A stretch of 64,000 bases of DNA from Mycobacteroides sp. CBMA 271. GTDB lineage: Bacteria; Actinomycetota; Actinomycetes; Mycobacteriales; Mycobacteriaceae. Shown piece after piece: positions 27,174 to 36,297 of the stretch. Within the stretch, counting starts at the first letter, position 1, and each line of letters opens with the position of its first letter. Location of the stretch: contig NZ_VTHB01000004.1 in the NCBI RefSeq assembly GCF_009729205.1, positions 434,001 through 498,000 of the forward strand. Direction: 5' to 3'. A model generated the notes under the pieces. That model was not told the DNA's origin. It made no database searches and saw nothing but the letters and a program-made list of their open reading frames with translations. A program made the position numbers and the translations under genes.

Positions 27174-27923
27174 ATGAGCGGTCCACAGGGAACGGAACCC
27201 GGCGGGCAGTGGGCGCCGCAACCTGGGCAAGGCCAAGAGCCGTGGCAGACACCGCAATCCTCTGATCCAGCCCAGCAAGGTCAACCCGGCGAGCAGGGCT
27301 GGGGGCAGCAGCCGGCCTACGGCCAGCCCGGCCAGTACGGTCAGCAGCCCGGCGCCTACCAGCAGCCGGGTTTCCCGGGCGGCGGCTTTGGCGATCCGAG
27401 CCAGTTCGGCCAGCAGCAGCCCGGCCAGCCTGCCCAGCAGGGCTTCGGCGATCCGAGCCAATTCGGCCAGCAGCCCGGCGCCTACGGCCAGCAGGGACAG
27501 TACGGCCAGCAGGGTGGATACCCGGGTCAGTACGGGCAGCAGCAGGGGCAGCCGTTCCCGCAGTTCGGGGCCGGTAAGCCGCAGCGTTCGACCAAGACCA
27601 TCGCGATCATCGGTGGCATTGCCGCAGCCACGCTGATCCTGCTTGTGGTGCTGGTTACCGCGTTCCTGGCGCCCGGATGGGCCATGACCACCACCCTGGA
27701 CGTTAACAAGGCCCAGGATGGCGTGACCAAGGTTCTGACCGACGAGACCAACGGATACGGCGCCAAGAATGTCAAGGACGTCAAGTGCAATAACGGCCAG
27801 AATCCCGAGGTGAAGAAGGGCGCCACCTTCACCTGCGACGTCAGCATCGACGGCACTAAGCGCGAGGTCACTGTGACCTTCCAGAACGACAAGGGCACCT
27901 ACGAGGTAGGCCGCCCCAAGTAA
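27174..27923 (+). CDS. Gln/Gly/Pro-rich membrane-anchored DUF4333 protein
   Basis: A 249-residue type II membrane protein. Residues 1-135 are a low-complexity cytoplasmic region made of YGQQ, PGQ and two near-identical [11 protein letters not shown] blocks. A single transmembrane helix ([20 protein letters not shown], about 143-162) is followed by an external domain of the DUF4333 type with two cysteines (VKCNNGQ and FTCDVS) that could form a disulfide. It follows helY, as the related Rv2091c does in M. tuberculosis. Function unknown; the disordered region may mediate self-association or binding of cell-envelope partners. A GGGAGG ribosome site precedes the ATG. Confidence 0.85.
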   Translation: MSGPQGTEPGGQWAPQPGQGQEPWQTPQSSDPAQQGQPGEQGWGQQPAYGQPGQYGQQPGAYQQPGFPGGGFGDPSQFGQQQPGQPAQQGFGDPSQFGQQPGAYGQQGQYGQQGGYPGQYGQQQGQPFPQFGAGKPQRSTKTIAIIGGIAAATLILLVVLVTAFLAPGWAMTTTLDVNKAQDGVTKVLTDETNGYGAKNVKDVKCNNGQNPEVKKGATFTCDVSIDGTKREVTVTFQNDKGTYEVGRPK

Positions 27924-27934
27924 CGGTCTTCACG

Positions 27935-27977
27935 AAAACGCCGGATGCGCATGGAAGTACGCGCACCCGGCGTTTTT
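27935..27977. terminator. Bidirectional Rho-independent terminator
   Basis: A 16-bp stem with one mismatch (27935-27950 with 27961-27976), a 10-base loop and T/A tracts on both strands. It lies between the ends of two converging genes (27923 and 27990) and can terminate both. Confidence 0.9.
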
Positions 27978-27989
27978 GTTATCCGTCTT

Positions 27990-28973
27990 CTAAGACCCGG
28001 GGAGCGCGTCCAGCGCCTTCTGCAGCCGCGTGATCGCCGACCCGATCCCCAGTTCAGCGCCCAGCTCGGCGACGCGCTGCGGATCCCGCGCCGTCAGCGG
28101 TAGCGCATCTCTGTCGCGGTCGATCGTCACCGGCGCATCCACTGCCACCCGAACCACGGGCTCGGCAGCCGCGATGTAGTCGGTCGCTGCCAGCAGCTTG
28201 GCGCGGACCGCCTTGGGCAGCTCGGATTTCGGATCCGCTGCCGCAGCCAGGATGCTCGTCAGTGACCCGTATTCGCCCAGAAGTTTGGCGGCCGTCTTCT
28301 CACCCACGCCGGTGACACCGGGCAGCCCGTCGGACGGATCGCCGCGCAGCAGGGCCAGCTCCGCGTACGCCGCACCCGCGCGGTCGGCGGGCACTCCGTA
28401 CTGTTCGGACACCTCGACCGGGCCGTACAACGTGGCCTTGGCGAATCCGCGCCCCATGTAGAACACGCGGACGGGCACCGGGTCGTCGGTCACCACCTGC
28501 AGCAGGTCGCGGTCACCGCTGACGACGATCACCGGGTCCTGGCGCTCCGTCGCCGCCAGGGTGCCCAGCACGTCATCGGCCTCGAATCCCGGCGCGCCCG
28601 CCGAGGCGATGCCAAAGGCGTCCAACATCGCGGCGATCATCGCGACCTGAGGCGTCAACTCGTCGGGCACCTCTTCGACATCGACGGTCACGGCCGACTC
28701 CTGAAGCACCCGATGCGCCTTGTACGACGGGATGGCCGCCACCCGCCAGGCCGGACGCCAGTCCAGGTCCAGACACACCACCAGTCGATGCGGCCGGTGC
28801 AGGGTGATGAGTTGCGAGATCGTGTCGAGGAATCCGCGGACGGCGTTGACGGGTCTGCCGTCGGGGGACCTGATCGAATCGGGCACTCCGAAGTAGGAGC
28901 GGAACCACAGGCTGGCGCCATCGAGGAGCAGGACGGGTCGTGCTTGGACGAGTTGGGCTGAGTCATCTGACAC
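27990..28973 (-). CDS. 5'-3' exonuclease (DNA polymerase I N-domain-like)
   Basis: A 327-residue stand-alone FEN/PIN-like nuclease equivalent to Rv2090. Conserved acidic clusters are [15 protein letters not shown] near the N-terminus, [26 protein letters not shown] and [12 protein letters not shown], followed by the helix-hairpin-helix region [24 protein letters not shown]. It should remove 5' flaps or RNA primers. The GTG at 28973 is chosen because TAGGTT lies exactly 7 nt upstream on its strand (28981-28986), fitting a leaderless transcript; the open frame to 29645 is antisense to pepE and rejected. It diverges from pepE. Confidence 0.9.
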   Translation of the reverse strand: MSDDSAQLVQARPVLLLDGASLWFRSYFGVPDSIRSPDGRPVNAVRGFLDTISQLITLHRPHRLVVCLDLDWRPAWRVAAIPSYKAHRVLQESAVTVDVEEVPDELTPQVAMIAAMLDAFGIASAGAPGFEADDVLGTLAATERQDPVIVVSGDRDLLQVVTDDPVPVRVFYMGRGFAKATLYGPVEVSEQYGVPADRAGAAYAELALLRGDPSDGLPGVTGVGEKTAAKLLGEYGSLTSILAAAADPKSELPKAVRAKLLAATDYIAAAEPVVRVAVDAPVTIDRDRDALPLTARDPQRVAELGAELGIGSAITRLQKALDALPGS

Positions 28974-28980
28974 GGCACTC

Positions 28981-28999
28981 AACCTATGCCAGATAGCCT
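28981..28999. promoter_or_regulatory. Divergent leaderless promoters of the exonuclease gene and pepE
   Basis: On the minus strand TAGGTT (28986-28981) lies 7 nt before the GTG at 28973. On the plus strand TAGCCT (28994-28999) lies 7 nt before the ATG at 29007. Only 33 bp separate the two start codons. Confidence 0.55.
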
Positions 29000-29006
29000 G
29001 AACCGT

Positions 29007-30131
29007 ATGGCAGCCCAGCGTTTCGAATCCGATGTCTACGCCAACCGTCTGCAACGTGCCGCACACGAGGCTCACGCCGCGGGGTTGGCCGGATTGGTGA
29101 TCACACCCGGATACGACCTGCGATACCTCACCGGGTCGCGTGCGCAGACCTTCGAGCGGCTCACCGCGTTGGTGCTCCCTGCGGCAGGAACACCCACCGT
29201 GGTGGCGCCGCGGATGGAGCTCGCGGCCTTGAAGGATTCGGCGATCGGCGATCTCGATATCCCGATCAGCGACTGGGTGGACGGCGATAACCCGTACACG
29301 CTGGTGCGCAAGGCATTGGGGGGCCCGGGTCAGGTGGCGGTCACCGAGTCCATGACCGCGCTGCATTTGCTTCCGCTCGCAGATCTCATCGGCTCGGTGC
29401 CGGTGCTGGCCACCGGGGTGCTGCGTCGACTGCGGATGATCAAGGACGCCTCCGAGATCGACGCACTTCGCAAGGCGGGGGCGGCCATCGATCGGGTGCA
29501 CGCGCTGGTACCCGAACTCCTGGTTCCCGGTCGCACGGAGGCGCAGGTTGCCGCTGATATCGCGGAAGCGATTGTGGCCGAAGGTCATTCGGAGGTTGCG
29601 TTCATCATCGTCGGGTCCGGACCGCACGGCGCCGATCCGCATCACGAGTGCTCTGATCGTGAGCTATTGGCCGGGGACATCGTCGTGGTGGACATCGGCG
29701 GCAGCTACGAGCCGGGCTACAACTCCGATAGCACCCGTACCTACAGCATCGGTACTCCCGATCCCGTTGTTGCCCAACGGATTGCGATACTGGAACGTGC
29801 GCAGCGCGCCGCCGCCGAGGCGGCGCGGCCCGGGGTGACGGCCGAGTCCGTGGACGCCGCCGCCCGTCGGGTTCTCACCGAGGCGGGGATGGGGGAGGCG
29901 TTCGTGCATCGCACCGGGCACGGAATCGGGCTGTCGGTGCACGAAGAGCCCTACATCATCGAAGGAAACGAGCTGATCCTGGAGCCGGGCATGGCGTTCA
30001 GTATCGAGCCGGGTGTCTACTTTCCTGGACAGTGGGGCGCACGGATCGAGGACATCGTCGTCGTCACCGAAGATGGTTGTGAATCGGTGAACTTACGCCC
30101 GCATGGCCTGACGGTGGTGCCTACTCCGTAG
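29007..30131 (+). CDS. pepE: M24 family Xaa-Pro dipeptidase PepE
   Basis: A 374-residue metallopeptidase of the aminopeptidase P/prolidase family, cleaving X-Pro dipeptides in the cytoplasm. An N-terminal creatinase-like domain (about 1-140) is followed by the pita-bread catalytic domain with all metal ligands: Asp in IVVVDIGG, Asp in YNSDSTRTY, His in [13 protein letters not shown], Glu in [12 protein letters not shown] and Glu in [11 protein letters not shown]. The start at 29007 ([12 protein letters not shown]) matches the known PepE start and is 7 nt after the TAGCCT -10; an in-frame ATG at 28986 overlaps that promoter and is rejected. Converges with the split-barrel gene, overlapping by 11 bp. 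Confidence 0.93.
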   Translation: MAAQRFESDVYANRLQRAAHEAHAAGLAGLVITPGYDLRYLTGSRAQTFERLTALVLPAAGTPTVVAPRMELAALKDSAIGDLDIPISDWVDGDNPYTLVRKALGGPGQVAVTESMTALHLLPLADLIGSVPVLATGVLRRLRMIKDASEIDALRKAGAAIDRVHALVPELLVPGRTEAQVAADIAEAIVAEGHSEVAFIIVGSGPHGADPHHECSDRELLAGDIVVVDIGGSYEPGYNSDSTRTYSIGTPDPVVAQRIAILERAQRAAAEAARPGVTAESVDAAARRVLTEAGMGEAFVHRTGHGIGLSVHEEPYIIEGNELILEPGMAFSIEPGVYFPGQWGARIEDIVVVTEDGCESVNLRPHGLTVVPTP

Positions 30132-30546
30132 GTGCGTCGCCGCGATTCAGCAGGTCCGAGGAACCGAGCACTCGCTCGATTTTGACCTCAATGACCACAC
30201 GCTGCGGGTTGACGCGCGGCGTGCGGTAGCGCTGGGCGTAACGCAGCTCGGCGTCGCGCACGGGTTCCTTATCGGTGACCACTGTGGCCGAGCCCTCTAA
30301 GGAGAGCCAGCGGGCTCCGTCGACCTGACTCAGCACCGCGAGGCCGCCGCGCTCGGCGTTGACGGCTTTCTGTGACCCGCCGGTGGTGATGACCCGCGCA
30401 ATGTGGGTTGCGGGGTCAAAGGTGAAGCCGACGGCCACCACATGTGGGCTGTTGTCCTGCCGCAGCGTCGTCAGCATCGCCAGATGACGCTCGGAGAGAA
30501 ACGCCAGCGCATCATCGGTGAGTCGGGTCGTAGGGGTGTTCGCCAT
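30121..30546 (-). CDS. F420/flavin-dependent split-barrel reductase (Rv2074-like)
   Basis: A 141-residue split beta-barrel protein very close in sequence to M. tuberculosis Rv2074, which reduces biliverdin with F420H2: it shares the stretch [19 protein letters not shown] and the [14 protein letters not shown] and [15 protein letters not shown] segments. It therefore likely binds F420 and reduces biliverdin or another tetrapyrrole-like substrate. The ATG at 30546 is chosen over an adjacent TTG; TAGCGT lies 8 nt upstream on this strand, suggesting a leaderless start. It diverges from the SDR gene, and corrin synthesis genes lie just beyond, an arrangement kept from M. tuberculosis. Confidence 0.88.
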   Translation of the reverse strand: MANTPTTRLTDDALAFLSERHLAMLTTLRQDNSPHVVAVGFTFDPATHIARVITTGGSQKAVNAERGGLAVLSQVDGARWLSLEGSATVVTDKEPVRDAELRYAQRYRTPRVNPQRVVIEVKIERVLGSSDLLNRGDAPTE

Positions 30547-30581
30547 CAACGCTCACGCTAGCGCAGGACATAATCGCTGAC

Positions 30582-31340
30582 GTGACCGACACGGTGCGAC
30601 ACTCCGGCCAGCTTGTGGTGATCTTCGGCGGCCGTAGCGAAATCGGGGTGGAGGTCGCCACCCGCCTGGCGCCGGGGAACACCGTGGTGTTGGCGGCCCG
30701 CCGGGCAGATGACCTGCGAGACGAGGAGCAGCGAGTCCGCGATGCCGGAGCACTCGCTGTGGACCGCATCGAGTTTGATGCCGACCGGCTCGACACCCAG
30801 GAATCAGTGCTGGCCTCGATCATCGAGCGGCACGGGGCCATCGATGTGGCGGTCGTGGCATTCGGCCTCCTGGGTGATCAGGCCCGGGCGGAGACAGATG
30901 CCGGGCATGCGGCGAAGATCGTGCAGATCGACTACGTGGCACAGGTCGCGCTGCTGACCGACCTGGCCGTCCGGATGCGCGGTGCTGGCGGTGGTGCGCT
31001 CGTGGTGTTCTCGTCGATCGCCGGTTGGCGCGTTCGGCGCGCCAACTACGTATACGGATCGGCCAAGGCGGGGCTGGACGGATTCGCGAGCGGGCTCGCC
31101 GATGCGCTGCACGGTTCGGGCGTGCGCCTGTTGATCGCGCGCCCCGGCTTCGTCGTCGGCCGGATGACGCAGGGGATGGCGCCGGCGCCGTTGTCGAGCA
31201 CGCCGGCGCAGGTGGCCGAGGCGACCGTGCGTGCGCTGCGCCGCGGGAAACGTACCGTATGGATTCCGCGGGCCCTGGGGACATTCGCATTCGTCATCCG
31301 ATGGGTACCGTCGTCTGTATGGCGCAGGATGCCCCGATGA
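30582..31340 (+). CDS. Short-chain dehydrogenase/reductase heading the cobLMK operon
   Basis: A 252-residue Rossmann-fold oxidoreductase. The cofactor loop is unusual, IFGGRSEIGVEVATRLA instead of TGxxxGIG, and AARRADDLR follows the second strand, favouring NADP. The catalytic Tyr-Lys pair is YVYGSAKAGLDGF with Ser in FSSIAGW. It resembles Rv2073c and the DprE2-like SDR group. GTG at 30582 is preceded by CATAAT 7 nt upstream, so the transcript is probably leaderless. The stop overlaps cobL (ATGA), making it the first gene of a four-gene operon, though a direct role in cobalamin synthesis is unproven. Confidence 0.85.
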   Translation: MTDTVRHSGQLVVIFGGRSEIGVEVATRLAPGNTVVLAARRADDLRDEEQRVRDAGALAVDRIEFDADRLDTQESVLASIIERHGAIDVAVVAFGLLGDQARAETDAGHAAKIVQIDYVAQVALLTDLAVRMRGAGGGALVVFSSIAGWRVRRANYVYGSAKAGLDGFASGLADALHGSGVRLLIARPGFVVGRMTQGMAPAPLSSTPAQVAEATVRALRRGKRTVWIPRALGTFAFVIRWVPSSVWRRMPR

Positions 31341-32563
31341 ACCGGCGGATTACCGTGATTGGGATCGGAGCCGACGGGGTCGATGGCCTGTCGCTGCGGT
31401 CCCGCCGTGAATTGCAGCGTGCATCAGTAATTTTCGGCTCGCTGCGCCAGCTGGGACTGCTGACCGAGGAATCTCTGGCGGCCGAGTCCCGAGTGTGGCC
31501 ATCGCCGCTGCTGCCCGCGCTGCCCACCATGTTCGACGGCCTGGGGGACGTCCACGTCCTGGCGAGCGGCGACCCCATGTTGCACGGCATCGGAACCACG
31601 CTGACCCGTCTTTTCGGCGCGCACAGCGTCAACGTGCTGCCGCATGTCTCCAGCGTGTCGCTGGCTTGCGCCCGAATGGGATGGGCACGCAACGATATCG
31701 AGGTCATCAGCCTCGTCAATGCTCCTGTTGTCTCGGCGGTCCGCAACGGCGGGCACGCGGTGGTGCTGAGCCGCAATGCCGATACTCCGGGCGAGCTGGC
31801 GAAGGTATTGACCGATGCCAAGCTGGGGGCTTCACGGCTGACGGTGCTTGAGCAACTGGGCGGCGCGGCCGAGCGTTGTGTTGAGGGCACCGCCCGCGAC
31901 TGGGTTGACGCGCCGGTCGATACCTTGAATGTCATTGCCGTCAAATATGTTCCGGAGGAACACGGTGCCGTGCTGCCCTTGGTTTCCGGGCTGCCCGAGG
32001 CCGCCTTCGATCATGACGGACAGATCACCAAGCGCGAGATCCGAGCCGTCACGTTGGCATCGTTGGCGCCGCGGTCCGGTCAGCGGCTGTGGGATGTGGG
32101 CGCCGGTTCGGGCAGCATTGCGATCGAATGGTCGCGCAGCGGCGTCGGCTGCAGCGCCGCGACATTCGAGATTAAGCCCTCGCGTCGGTCCGCCATCACC
32201 GCCAATGCGACAAAGTTCGGCGTCGATATCGAGGTTTTCGAGTCGGCGCCAGAGGATTTCGACAGTGCGGGGCCGCCCGACGCAGTCTTTGTCGGCGGCG
32301 GTGTGACGCAGCCGGGTCTGCTTGAGGCCTGTTGGGAACGCGTGCCGGCAGGGGGCCGGATCGTCGTCAACGGGGTGACCGCGGAGTCCGAAGCGCTTTT
32401 GTTGCAATGGTATTCCCTACATGGGGGAGAGCTGCGTAGGTTTCGGATCGAAGACGCCACCCCGCTCGGGGCCTTCACCAGCTGGAGGTCCCGGCTGCCA
32501 GTCGTTCAGTGGAGCACCGAAAAACCCAAGCTCGATGTCTTCCCGCGAGCGGATCATCCATGA
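31337..32563 (+). CDS. cobL: Precorrin-6Y C5,15-methyltransferase (decarboxylating) CobL
   Basis: A 408-residue bifunctional enzyme of aerobic cobalamin synthesis: it methylates C5 and C15 of precorrin-6Y and removes the acetate carboxyl, giving precorrin-8X. The N-terminal half (about 1-200) is a CbiE-like tetrapyrrole methylase with VIGIGADGVDGLS and LASGDPMLHGIG. The C-terminal half is a CbiT-like class I methyltransferase with RLWDVGAGSGSIAIEWSR. The ATG at 31337 is set by its overlap with the SDR stop; an open frame back to 31025 runs inside the SDR gene and is rejected. It overlaps cobM through ATGA. Confidence 0.95.
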   Translation: MNRRITVIGIGADGVDGLSLRSRRELQRASVIFGSLRQLGLLTEESLAAESRVWPSPLLPALPTMFDGLGDVHVLASGDPMLHGIGTTLTRLFGAHSVNVLPHVSSVSLACARMGWARNDIEVISLVNAPVVSAVRNGGHAVVLSRNADTPGELAKVLTDAKLGASRLTVLEQLGGAAERCVEGTARDWVDAPVDTLNVIAVKYVPEEHGAVLPLVSGLPEAAFDHDGQITKREIRAVTLASLAPRSGQRLWDVGAGSGSIAIEWSRSGVGCSAATFEIKPSRRSAITANATKFGVDIEVFESAPEDFDSAGPPDAVFVGGGVTQPGLLEACWERVPAGGRIVVNGVTAESEALLLQWYSLHGGELRRFRIEDATPLGAFTSWRSRLPVVQWSTEKPKLDVFPRADHP

Positions 32564-33315
32564 CCGTCTACTTCATCGGCGCGGGACCGGGCGCCGCTGA
32601 CCTCATCACGGTGCGCGGCCAACGCATCCTGCAGCGATGCTCGGTGTGCCTGTACGCGGGTTCGATCATGCCGCGCGATGTGTTGGATGTTTGCCCGCCG
32701 GATGCGCGGATCATCGATACCGGGCCGCTGACCCTGGATGCCATCATCGAGGAGATATCTGCCGCCGACGCAGAGGGATTGGATGTCGCCCGGCTGCATT
32801 CCGGAGATCCCTCGCTGTACAGCGCGGTCGCCGAGCAGTGCCGCAGGCTGGATGCGCTGGGCATCGGCTATGAGATCGTGCCTGGTGTTCCCGCTTTTGC
32901 CGCCGCGGCGGCGGCGCTAGGTGCCGAGCTCACGGTTCCGGGTGTCGCACAGACCGTGACGATCACGCGGGTGTCGACGCTATCCACCGCGATGCCCCCG
33001 GGCGAAGATCTGCGCGCCCTGGCCGCACCGGGTGCGACGCTGGCCCTGCACTTGGCGGCGGCTCAGATCGATACCGTCGTTGCCGATCTCGGCGCGGGGG
33101 GATACCCGCCGGACACGCCGGTCGCCGTGGTTGCGTATGCCAGCTGGCCATCGGAAATCATCCTGCGGGGCACCCTGGCCGATATCGCCGGGCAGATGAA
33201 GGAGTCGGCCGTGACTAAGACGGCGGTGATCTTTGTCGGAAAGGCGCTTGCCGCGGAGGGGTTTACCGAGAGCTACCTGTACTCGGCGGGACGTCGGAGA
33301 GGGGCGACCCACTAA
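32560..33315 (+). CDS. cobM: Precorrin-4 C11-methyltransferase CobM
   Basis: A 251-residue SAM-dependent tetrapyrrole methylase that adds the C11 methyl group to precorrin-4. Motifs: TVYFIGAGPGAADLITVRG at the N-terminus, the LHSGDPSLYSAV loop, and the PGVPAFAAAAAALGAELTVP segment typical of CobM/CbiF. The ATG overlaps the cobL stop, and the stop shares its last base with the cobK start (TAATG), so cobL, cobM and cobK are tightly coupled. Confidence 0.95.
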   Translation: MTVYFIGAGPGAADLITVRGQRILQRCSVCLYAGSIMPRDVLDVCPPDARIIDTGPLTLDAIIEEISAADAEGLDVARLHSGDPSLYSAVAEQCRRLDALGIGYEIVPGVPAFAAAAAALGAELTVPGVAQTVTITRVSTLSTAMPPGEDLRALAAPGATLALHLAAAQIDTVVADLGAGGYPPDTPVAVVAYASWPSEIILRGTLADIAGQMKESAVTKTAVIFVGKALAAEGFTESYLYSAGRRRGATH

Positions 33316-34052
33316 TGAAAATTCTGATCCTCGGCGGCTCGGCCGAGGCACGCGAGTTGGCTGCGCGGCTGGTGCCCGGGTTCGACGTCATCACCTCGCT
33401 TGCGGGGCGGGTACGCAATCCGGCCGTGCCGCAGGGCGCGCTGCGCGTCGGAGGCTTCGGCGGCGAGGCGGGGCTACGAAAATGGCTGTTGGACAATTCT
33501 ATTGACGCGGTGGTCGATGCCACCCATCCGTTCGCTGCGACCATCACCGAGAATGCGGCGGCGGCCTGCGCCAGATTGGCTATCCCGCACGTGATCCTGC
33601 GCCGTCCACCGTGGCCGGCCGGGGATGCCACCGTCGTGTCCACGGCCGCCGAGGCCAAGGATGTGGTGGTCGCGCAGGGGTTCTCGCGGGTCTTCTTGAC
33701 CTCGGGGCGGTCCAGTATCGGAGCATTCCTATTCTCAGACGCCTGGTATCTGATCCGGGTGGTGGAGGCGGTGCCCGCCGACCAGCTTCCTGAGCGGCAC
33801 CATCTGCTGTTGTCCCGCGGCCCTTACGCGCTGGCTGCGGAAACAGAACTTATGCGCCAGTACGAGATTGAGGTGCTCGTCACCAAGAACAGCGGCGGCA
33901 CGATGACGTCAGCCAAACTGGAAGCAGCTGCGGCGCTCGATGTTCCGGTGGTGATGATCGACAGACCGCCGCTGCCGGAGAACGTCTGCGTGGTGTCCAC
34001 CGTGGACGAGGCACAGCGGTGGATTACCGAGCGGGATACCGCCGAGGCGTGA
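33315..34052 (+). CDS. cobK: Precorrin-6A reductase CobK
   Basis: A 245-residue NADPH-dependent reductase converting precorrin-6A to precorrin-6B (dihydro form), the substrate of CobL. It begins MKILILGGSAEARELAARL, the dinucleotide-binding region, and has VDATHPFAATITENAAAAC and LVTKNSGGTMTSAKLEAA, both characteristic of CobK/CbiJ. It is the last gene of the SDR-cobL-cobM-cobK operon. Its 3' end overlaps the 3' end of the convergent cobIJ gene by 29 bp. Confidence 0.95.
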   Translation: MKILILGGSAEARELAARLVPGFDVITSLAGRVRNPAVPQGALRVGGFGGEAGLRKWLLDNSIDAVVDATHPFAATITENAAAACARLAIPHVILRRPPWPAGDATVVSTAAEAKDVVVAQGFSRVFLTSGRSSIGAFLFSDAWYLIRVVEAVPADQLPERHHLLLSRGPYALAAETELMRQYEIEVLVTKNSGGTMTSAKLEAAAALDVPVVMIDRPPLPENVCVVSTVDEAQRWITERDTAEA

Positions 34053-35502
34053 ACACCTGCGGGCCAGTGGCGGTGTCTTGCCACTGGGTCTGCGATGAAC
34101 CGATGATCAGCAGCGTGCGCATGTCGACCGCCGAGGGGTCCAGTTCTCCAAGGGTCGTCACCCGCACGGATTCCCCTGCACCACCGACATCGCGCCCCAA
34201 CACCACAGGGGTCGCCGGGTCGCGGTGTTCGAGCAGTACCTCACGCATGGAGGCGACCTGCCATGTCCGTGACTTCGATGCCGGGTTGTATATGGCAAGC
34301 ACCAGATCGGCCGCGGCGGCGGCACGCAACCGGGATTCGATGATCTCCCACGGTTTGAGCCGATCGGACAGTGAGATCACTGCGTAGTCGTGTCCGAGGG
34401 GTGCCCCTACTCGGCTGGCCACGGCCTGCGCCGCTGTCATCGCGGGAAGGACGCGCACCGTGACATCGGGCCATGCTCGGGCTTCTTCGAGCACCGCTGC
34501 GGCCATCGCAAACACGCCGGGATCCCCGGAGGATACGACGGCCACCCGTCGGCCGCCGGCCGCGAGCTTGAAGGCCAACTCGGCGCGCGCGGGCTCATCG
34601 CGGTTGTCACTGGCGTGACGAATCTGGCCGTCTCGGGCGGGTATTCGGTCCAGGTATGGGCCGTAGCCGATGAGATCGGTGGCCCGCAACAGTTCTTGGC
34701 GCACCTCGGTGGTCGTCCAATCGTGCTGGCCGGGGCCCAGCCCGACAACGCTCACCATGCCGTCGGGTTCGACGTCCGCGACGGATTGCGCGCCCGGAAC
34801 CAAGACCAGCGAGAAGTACGGCACCGAGTCCGGATCGACCTCGGCCGCGGGCAGTACGCGCTGCGCTGCGGTGCTGGCGCGCTCCACGTAGTACGCCCGA
34901 TCCAGGACACCGGCGGTCTTCAGCGCCTGCTGCACGGCCCCGTAGGAGCGGCCCAGCTTCATGATGACCGCCGCGTGCGAATCGCTGAGCCTGCGGGCGA
35001 TTTCGTCGGTCGGCAGGGTGCCAGGAATGACGGTCAGGATCTCGTCGGCTTCCACCAACGGAGTCCCCGTGGCGGCCGATGCCGCACTTACCGACGTCAC
35101 GCCGGGGATGATCACCGCGTCGAACCTGCCGGTCAGCCGACGGTGCATATGCATGTATGAGCTGTAGAACAGCGGATCGCCCTCGGCGAGCAGTGCCACG
35201 TTGCGACCGGAATCTAGGTGGGCGGCAATCCGATTCGCGGATTCCTCGTAAAAGTCATTAATTGCGCCCCGGTATCCGCCCGGATGGTCGGTGGTCTCGG
35301 TGGTCACCGGGTAGACGAGGTGTTCCTCGATCTGGCCGTGCCGCAAGTATGGTTCGGCGATAGCGCGGGCGATGCTGCGACCGTGCCGGGCACTATGGAA
35401 TGCCACCACGTCGGCCTCGCCAATGACGCGGGCGGCCTTGACGGTTACCAGCTCGGGATCGCCGGGGCCCAGCCCGACACCCCAGAGAGTGCCTCTAGTC
35501 AT
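34024..35502 (-). CDS. cobIJ: CobI-CobJ fusion: precorrin-2 C20- and precorrin-3B C17-methyltransferase
   Basis: A 492-residue fusion of two tetrapyrrole methylases. The first domain (about 1-240) starts [20 protein letters not shown] and adds the C20 methyl to precorrin-2. The second (about 248-490) starts [19 protein letters not shown] and carries out C17 methylation with ring contraction of precorrin-3B. The same fusion is known in M. tuberculosis CobI. It overlaps cobH by 4 bp and shares its transcript. An 8-bp inverted repeat at 34064-34087, inside its last codons, lies just past the convergent cobK stop. Confidence 0.95.
   Translation of the reverse strand: MTRGTLWGVGLGPGDPELVTVKAARVIGEADVVAFHSARHGRSIARAIAEPYLRHGQIEEHLVYPVTTETTDHPGGYRGAINDFYEESANRIAAHLDSGRNVALLAEGDPLFYSSYMHMHRRLTGRFDAVIIPGVTSVSAASAATGTPLVEADEILTVIPGTLPTDEIARRLSDSHAAVIMKLGRSYGAVQQALKTAGVLDRAYYVERASTAAQRVLPAAEVDPDSVPYFSLVLVPGAQSVADVEPDGMVSVVGLGPGQHDWTTTEVRQELLRATDLIGYGPYLDRIPARDGQIRHASDNRDEPARAELAFKLAAGGRRVAVVSSGDPGVFAMAAAVLEEARAWPDVTVRVLPAMTAAQAVASRVGAPLGHDYAVISLSDRLKPWEIIESRLRAAAAADLVLAIYNPASKSRTWQVASMREVLLEHRDPATPVVLGRDVGGAGESVRVTTLGELDPSAVDMRTLLIIGSSQTQWQDTATGPQVFTPRRYPAR
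34064..34087. terminator. Hairpin just after the cobK stop
   Basis: CCAGTGGC-N8-GCCACTGG, a perfect 8-bp inverted repeat, starts 12 nt after the cobK stop and lies within the coding end of cobIJ. There is no T tract. It may slow or end transcription from the cobK side; evidence is structural only. Confidence 0.3.
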
Positions 35503-36125
35503 TCTTGGTCGCTCGCAATCGCATTCACGGCGGCGGCGGCCATTGCGCTACCGCCCCTGCGCCCCCGTACCAGTAGATAGTCCATCCCGCGGGGCCGGTC
35601 GATGAGTTCCTGCTTGGACTGCGCAGAGCCGACAAAACCGACGGGCCCACCGAGAACGGCGACCGGAGGCGCCACGCCCTCGTCGATGAGCTCGAGTATC
35701 CGGAACAGGGCAGTAGGAGCGTTCCCGATCGCGGCCACCGCACCCGGCAGACGATCGGCCCAAAGATCTACGGCAGCAGATGATCTGGTGCTTCCGGTGC
35801 GCTGCGCGAGATCCGCGGCGCGCGGATCGGCGACCAATGACACCACCTCGTTGTCGGCGGGCAGGCGCAAACGGGTGATCCCGGCCGCGACCATCGAGGA
35901 ATCGCACAGGATGGGGGATCCGGCGTCCAGCGCTGCCCGGGTGCGGGTCACGACATCGGGAGTGAACGCGATTTCGCCGGGCAGGTCCACCTGTCCGCAG
36001 GTATGGATGAGACGGACCACCACGCGTGCCACATCGTCCGGGAATGCCGACAAGTCGGCCTCGGCCCTGATGGTTGCGAACGACTGCCGATAGATCTCGG
36101 CTCCGTCCCGCACGTAGTCCAGCAC
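35499..36125 (-). CDS. cobH: Precorrin-8X methylmutase CobH
   Basis: A 208-residue enzyme that moves the C11 methyl group to C12, turning precorrin-8X into hydrogenobyrinate. The catalytic histidine is His41 in [11 protein letters not shown], and [17 protein letters not shown] is the conserved substrate-binding stretch. The GTG at 36125 is the family start ([16 protein letters not shown]). The stop overlaps cobIJ. In related genomes cobG lies directly upstream; here an island has been inserted between them, and a TAGGGT hexamer (36137-36132, minus strand) 6 nt before the GTG may now drive cobH-cobIJ. Confidence 0.95.
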   Translation of the reverse strand: MLDYVRDGAEIYRQSFATIRAEADLSAFPDDVARVVVRLIHTCGQVDLPGEIAFTPDVVTRTRAALDAGSPILCDSSMVAAGITRLRLPADNEVVSLVADPRAADLAQRTGSTRSSAAVDLWADRLPGAVAAIGNAPTALFRILELIDEGVAPPVAVLGGPVGFVGSAQSKQELIDRPRGMDYLLVRGRRGGSAMAAAAVNAIASDQE

Positions 36126-36131
36126 GCGCTC

Positions 36132-36137
36132 ACCCTA
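36132..36137 (-). promoter_or_regulatory. Predicted -10 element of cobH-cobIJ
   Basis: TAGGGT on the minus strand, 6 nt before the cobH GTG. Its TAG is the stop codon of the residual cobG reading frame, so this element would have been present before the island arrived and would let cobHIJ be expressed without the cobG promoter. Confidence 0.4.
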
Positions 36138-36143
36138 CGGGTG

Positions 36144-36173
36144 CCGCTCCAGCGGTCGATAACCCAGCTCCGT
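36144..36173. repeat. Left copy of the 30-bp island-flanking direct repeat
   Basis: Identical to 42907-42936. Read on the minus strand it encodes ELGYRPLER, the C-terminus of CobG, followed by HP and a TAG stop just before cobH. It begins CCGCTCCAGCGG, itself a short palindrome. The bases on both sides of the 30 bp differ between copies. This copy keeps the presumed native cobG stop and the junction to cobH. Confidence 0.85.
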
Positions 36174-36219
36174 TCCCGCCAACTGTCCGGTGATGCGCAG
36201 CAGGCATGACCACTGCACC

Positions 36220-36244
36220 ATTCGTCATTACCGGGCGGACGAAT
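36220..36244. promoter_or_regulatory. Candidate LysR operator and promoter of the island operon
   Basis: ATTCGTC-N11-GACGAAT, a perfect 7-bp inverted repeat with the T-N11-A spacing typical of LysR-type regulators. It overlaps a possible -35 (TTACCG, 36228-36233), which is 18 bp from a possible -10 (TAGCTT, 36252-36257) upstream of the operon that starts at 36298. The island encodes its own LysR protein. Confidence 0.55.
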
Positions 36245-36297
36245 GCGCCCCTAGCTTTGAAACGAACCGAGTGACTAGTGACGCGAGGGAGCCCCAA

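Noticed and set aside
34064..34087. GCCACTG-type B12 box near cobK
   Set aside because: The sequence is one arm of an 8-bp hairpin inside the end of cobIJ and downstream of cobK; no aptamer fold surrounds it.
36174..36215. Longer degenerate cobG remnant beyond the 30-bp repeat
   Set aside because: A weak resemblance to the ACG-SPSTGQ coding region can be forced with gaps, but it is too short and gapped to separate from chance.
36175..36297. Remnant of an insertion sequence or integrase at the left island end
   Set aside because: No transposase or recombinase fragment and no terminal inverted repeats are visible; only the 30-bp direct repeat is supported.
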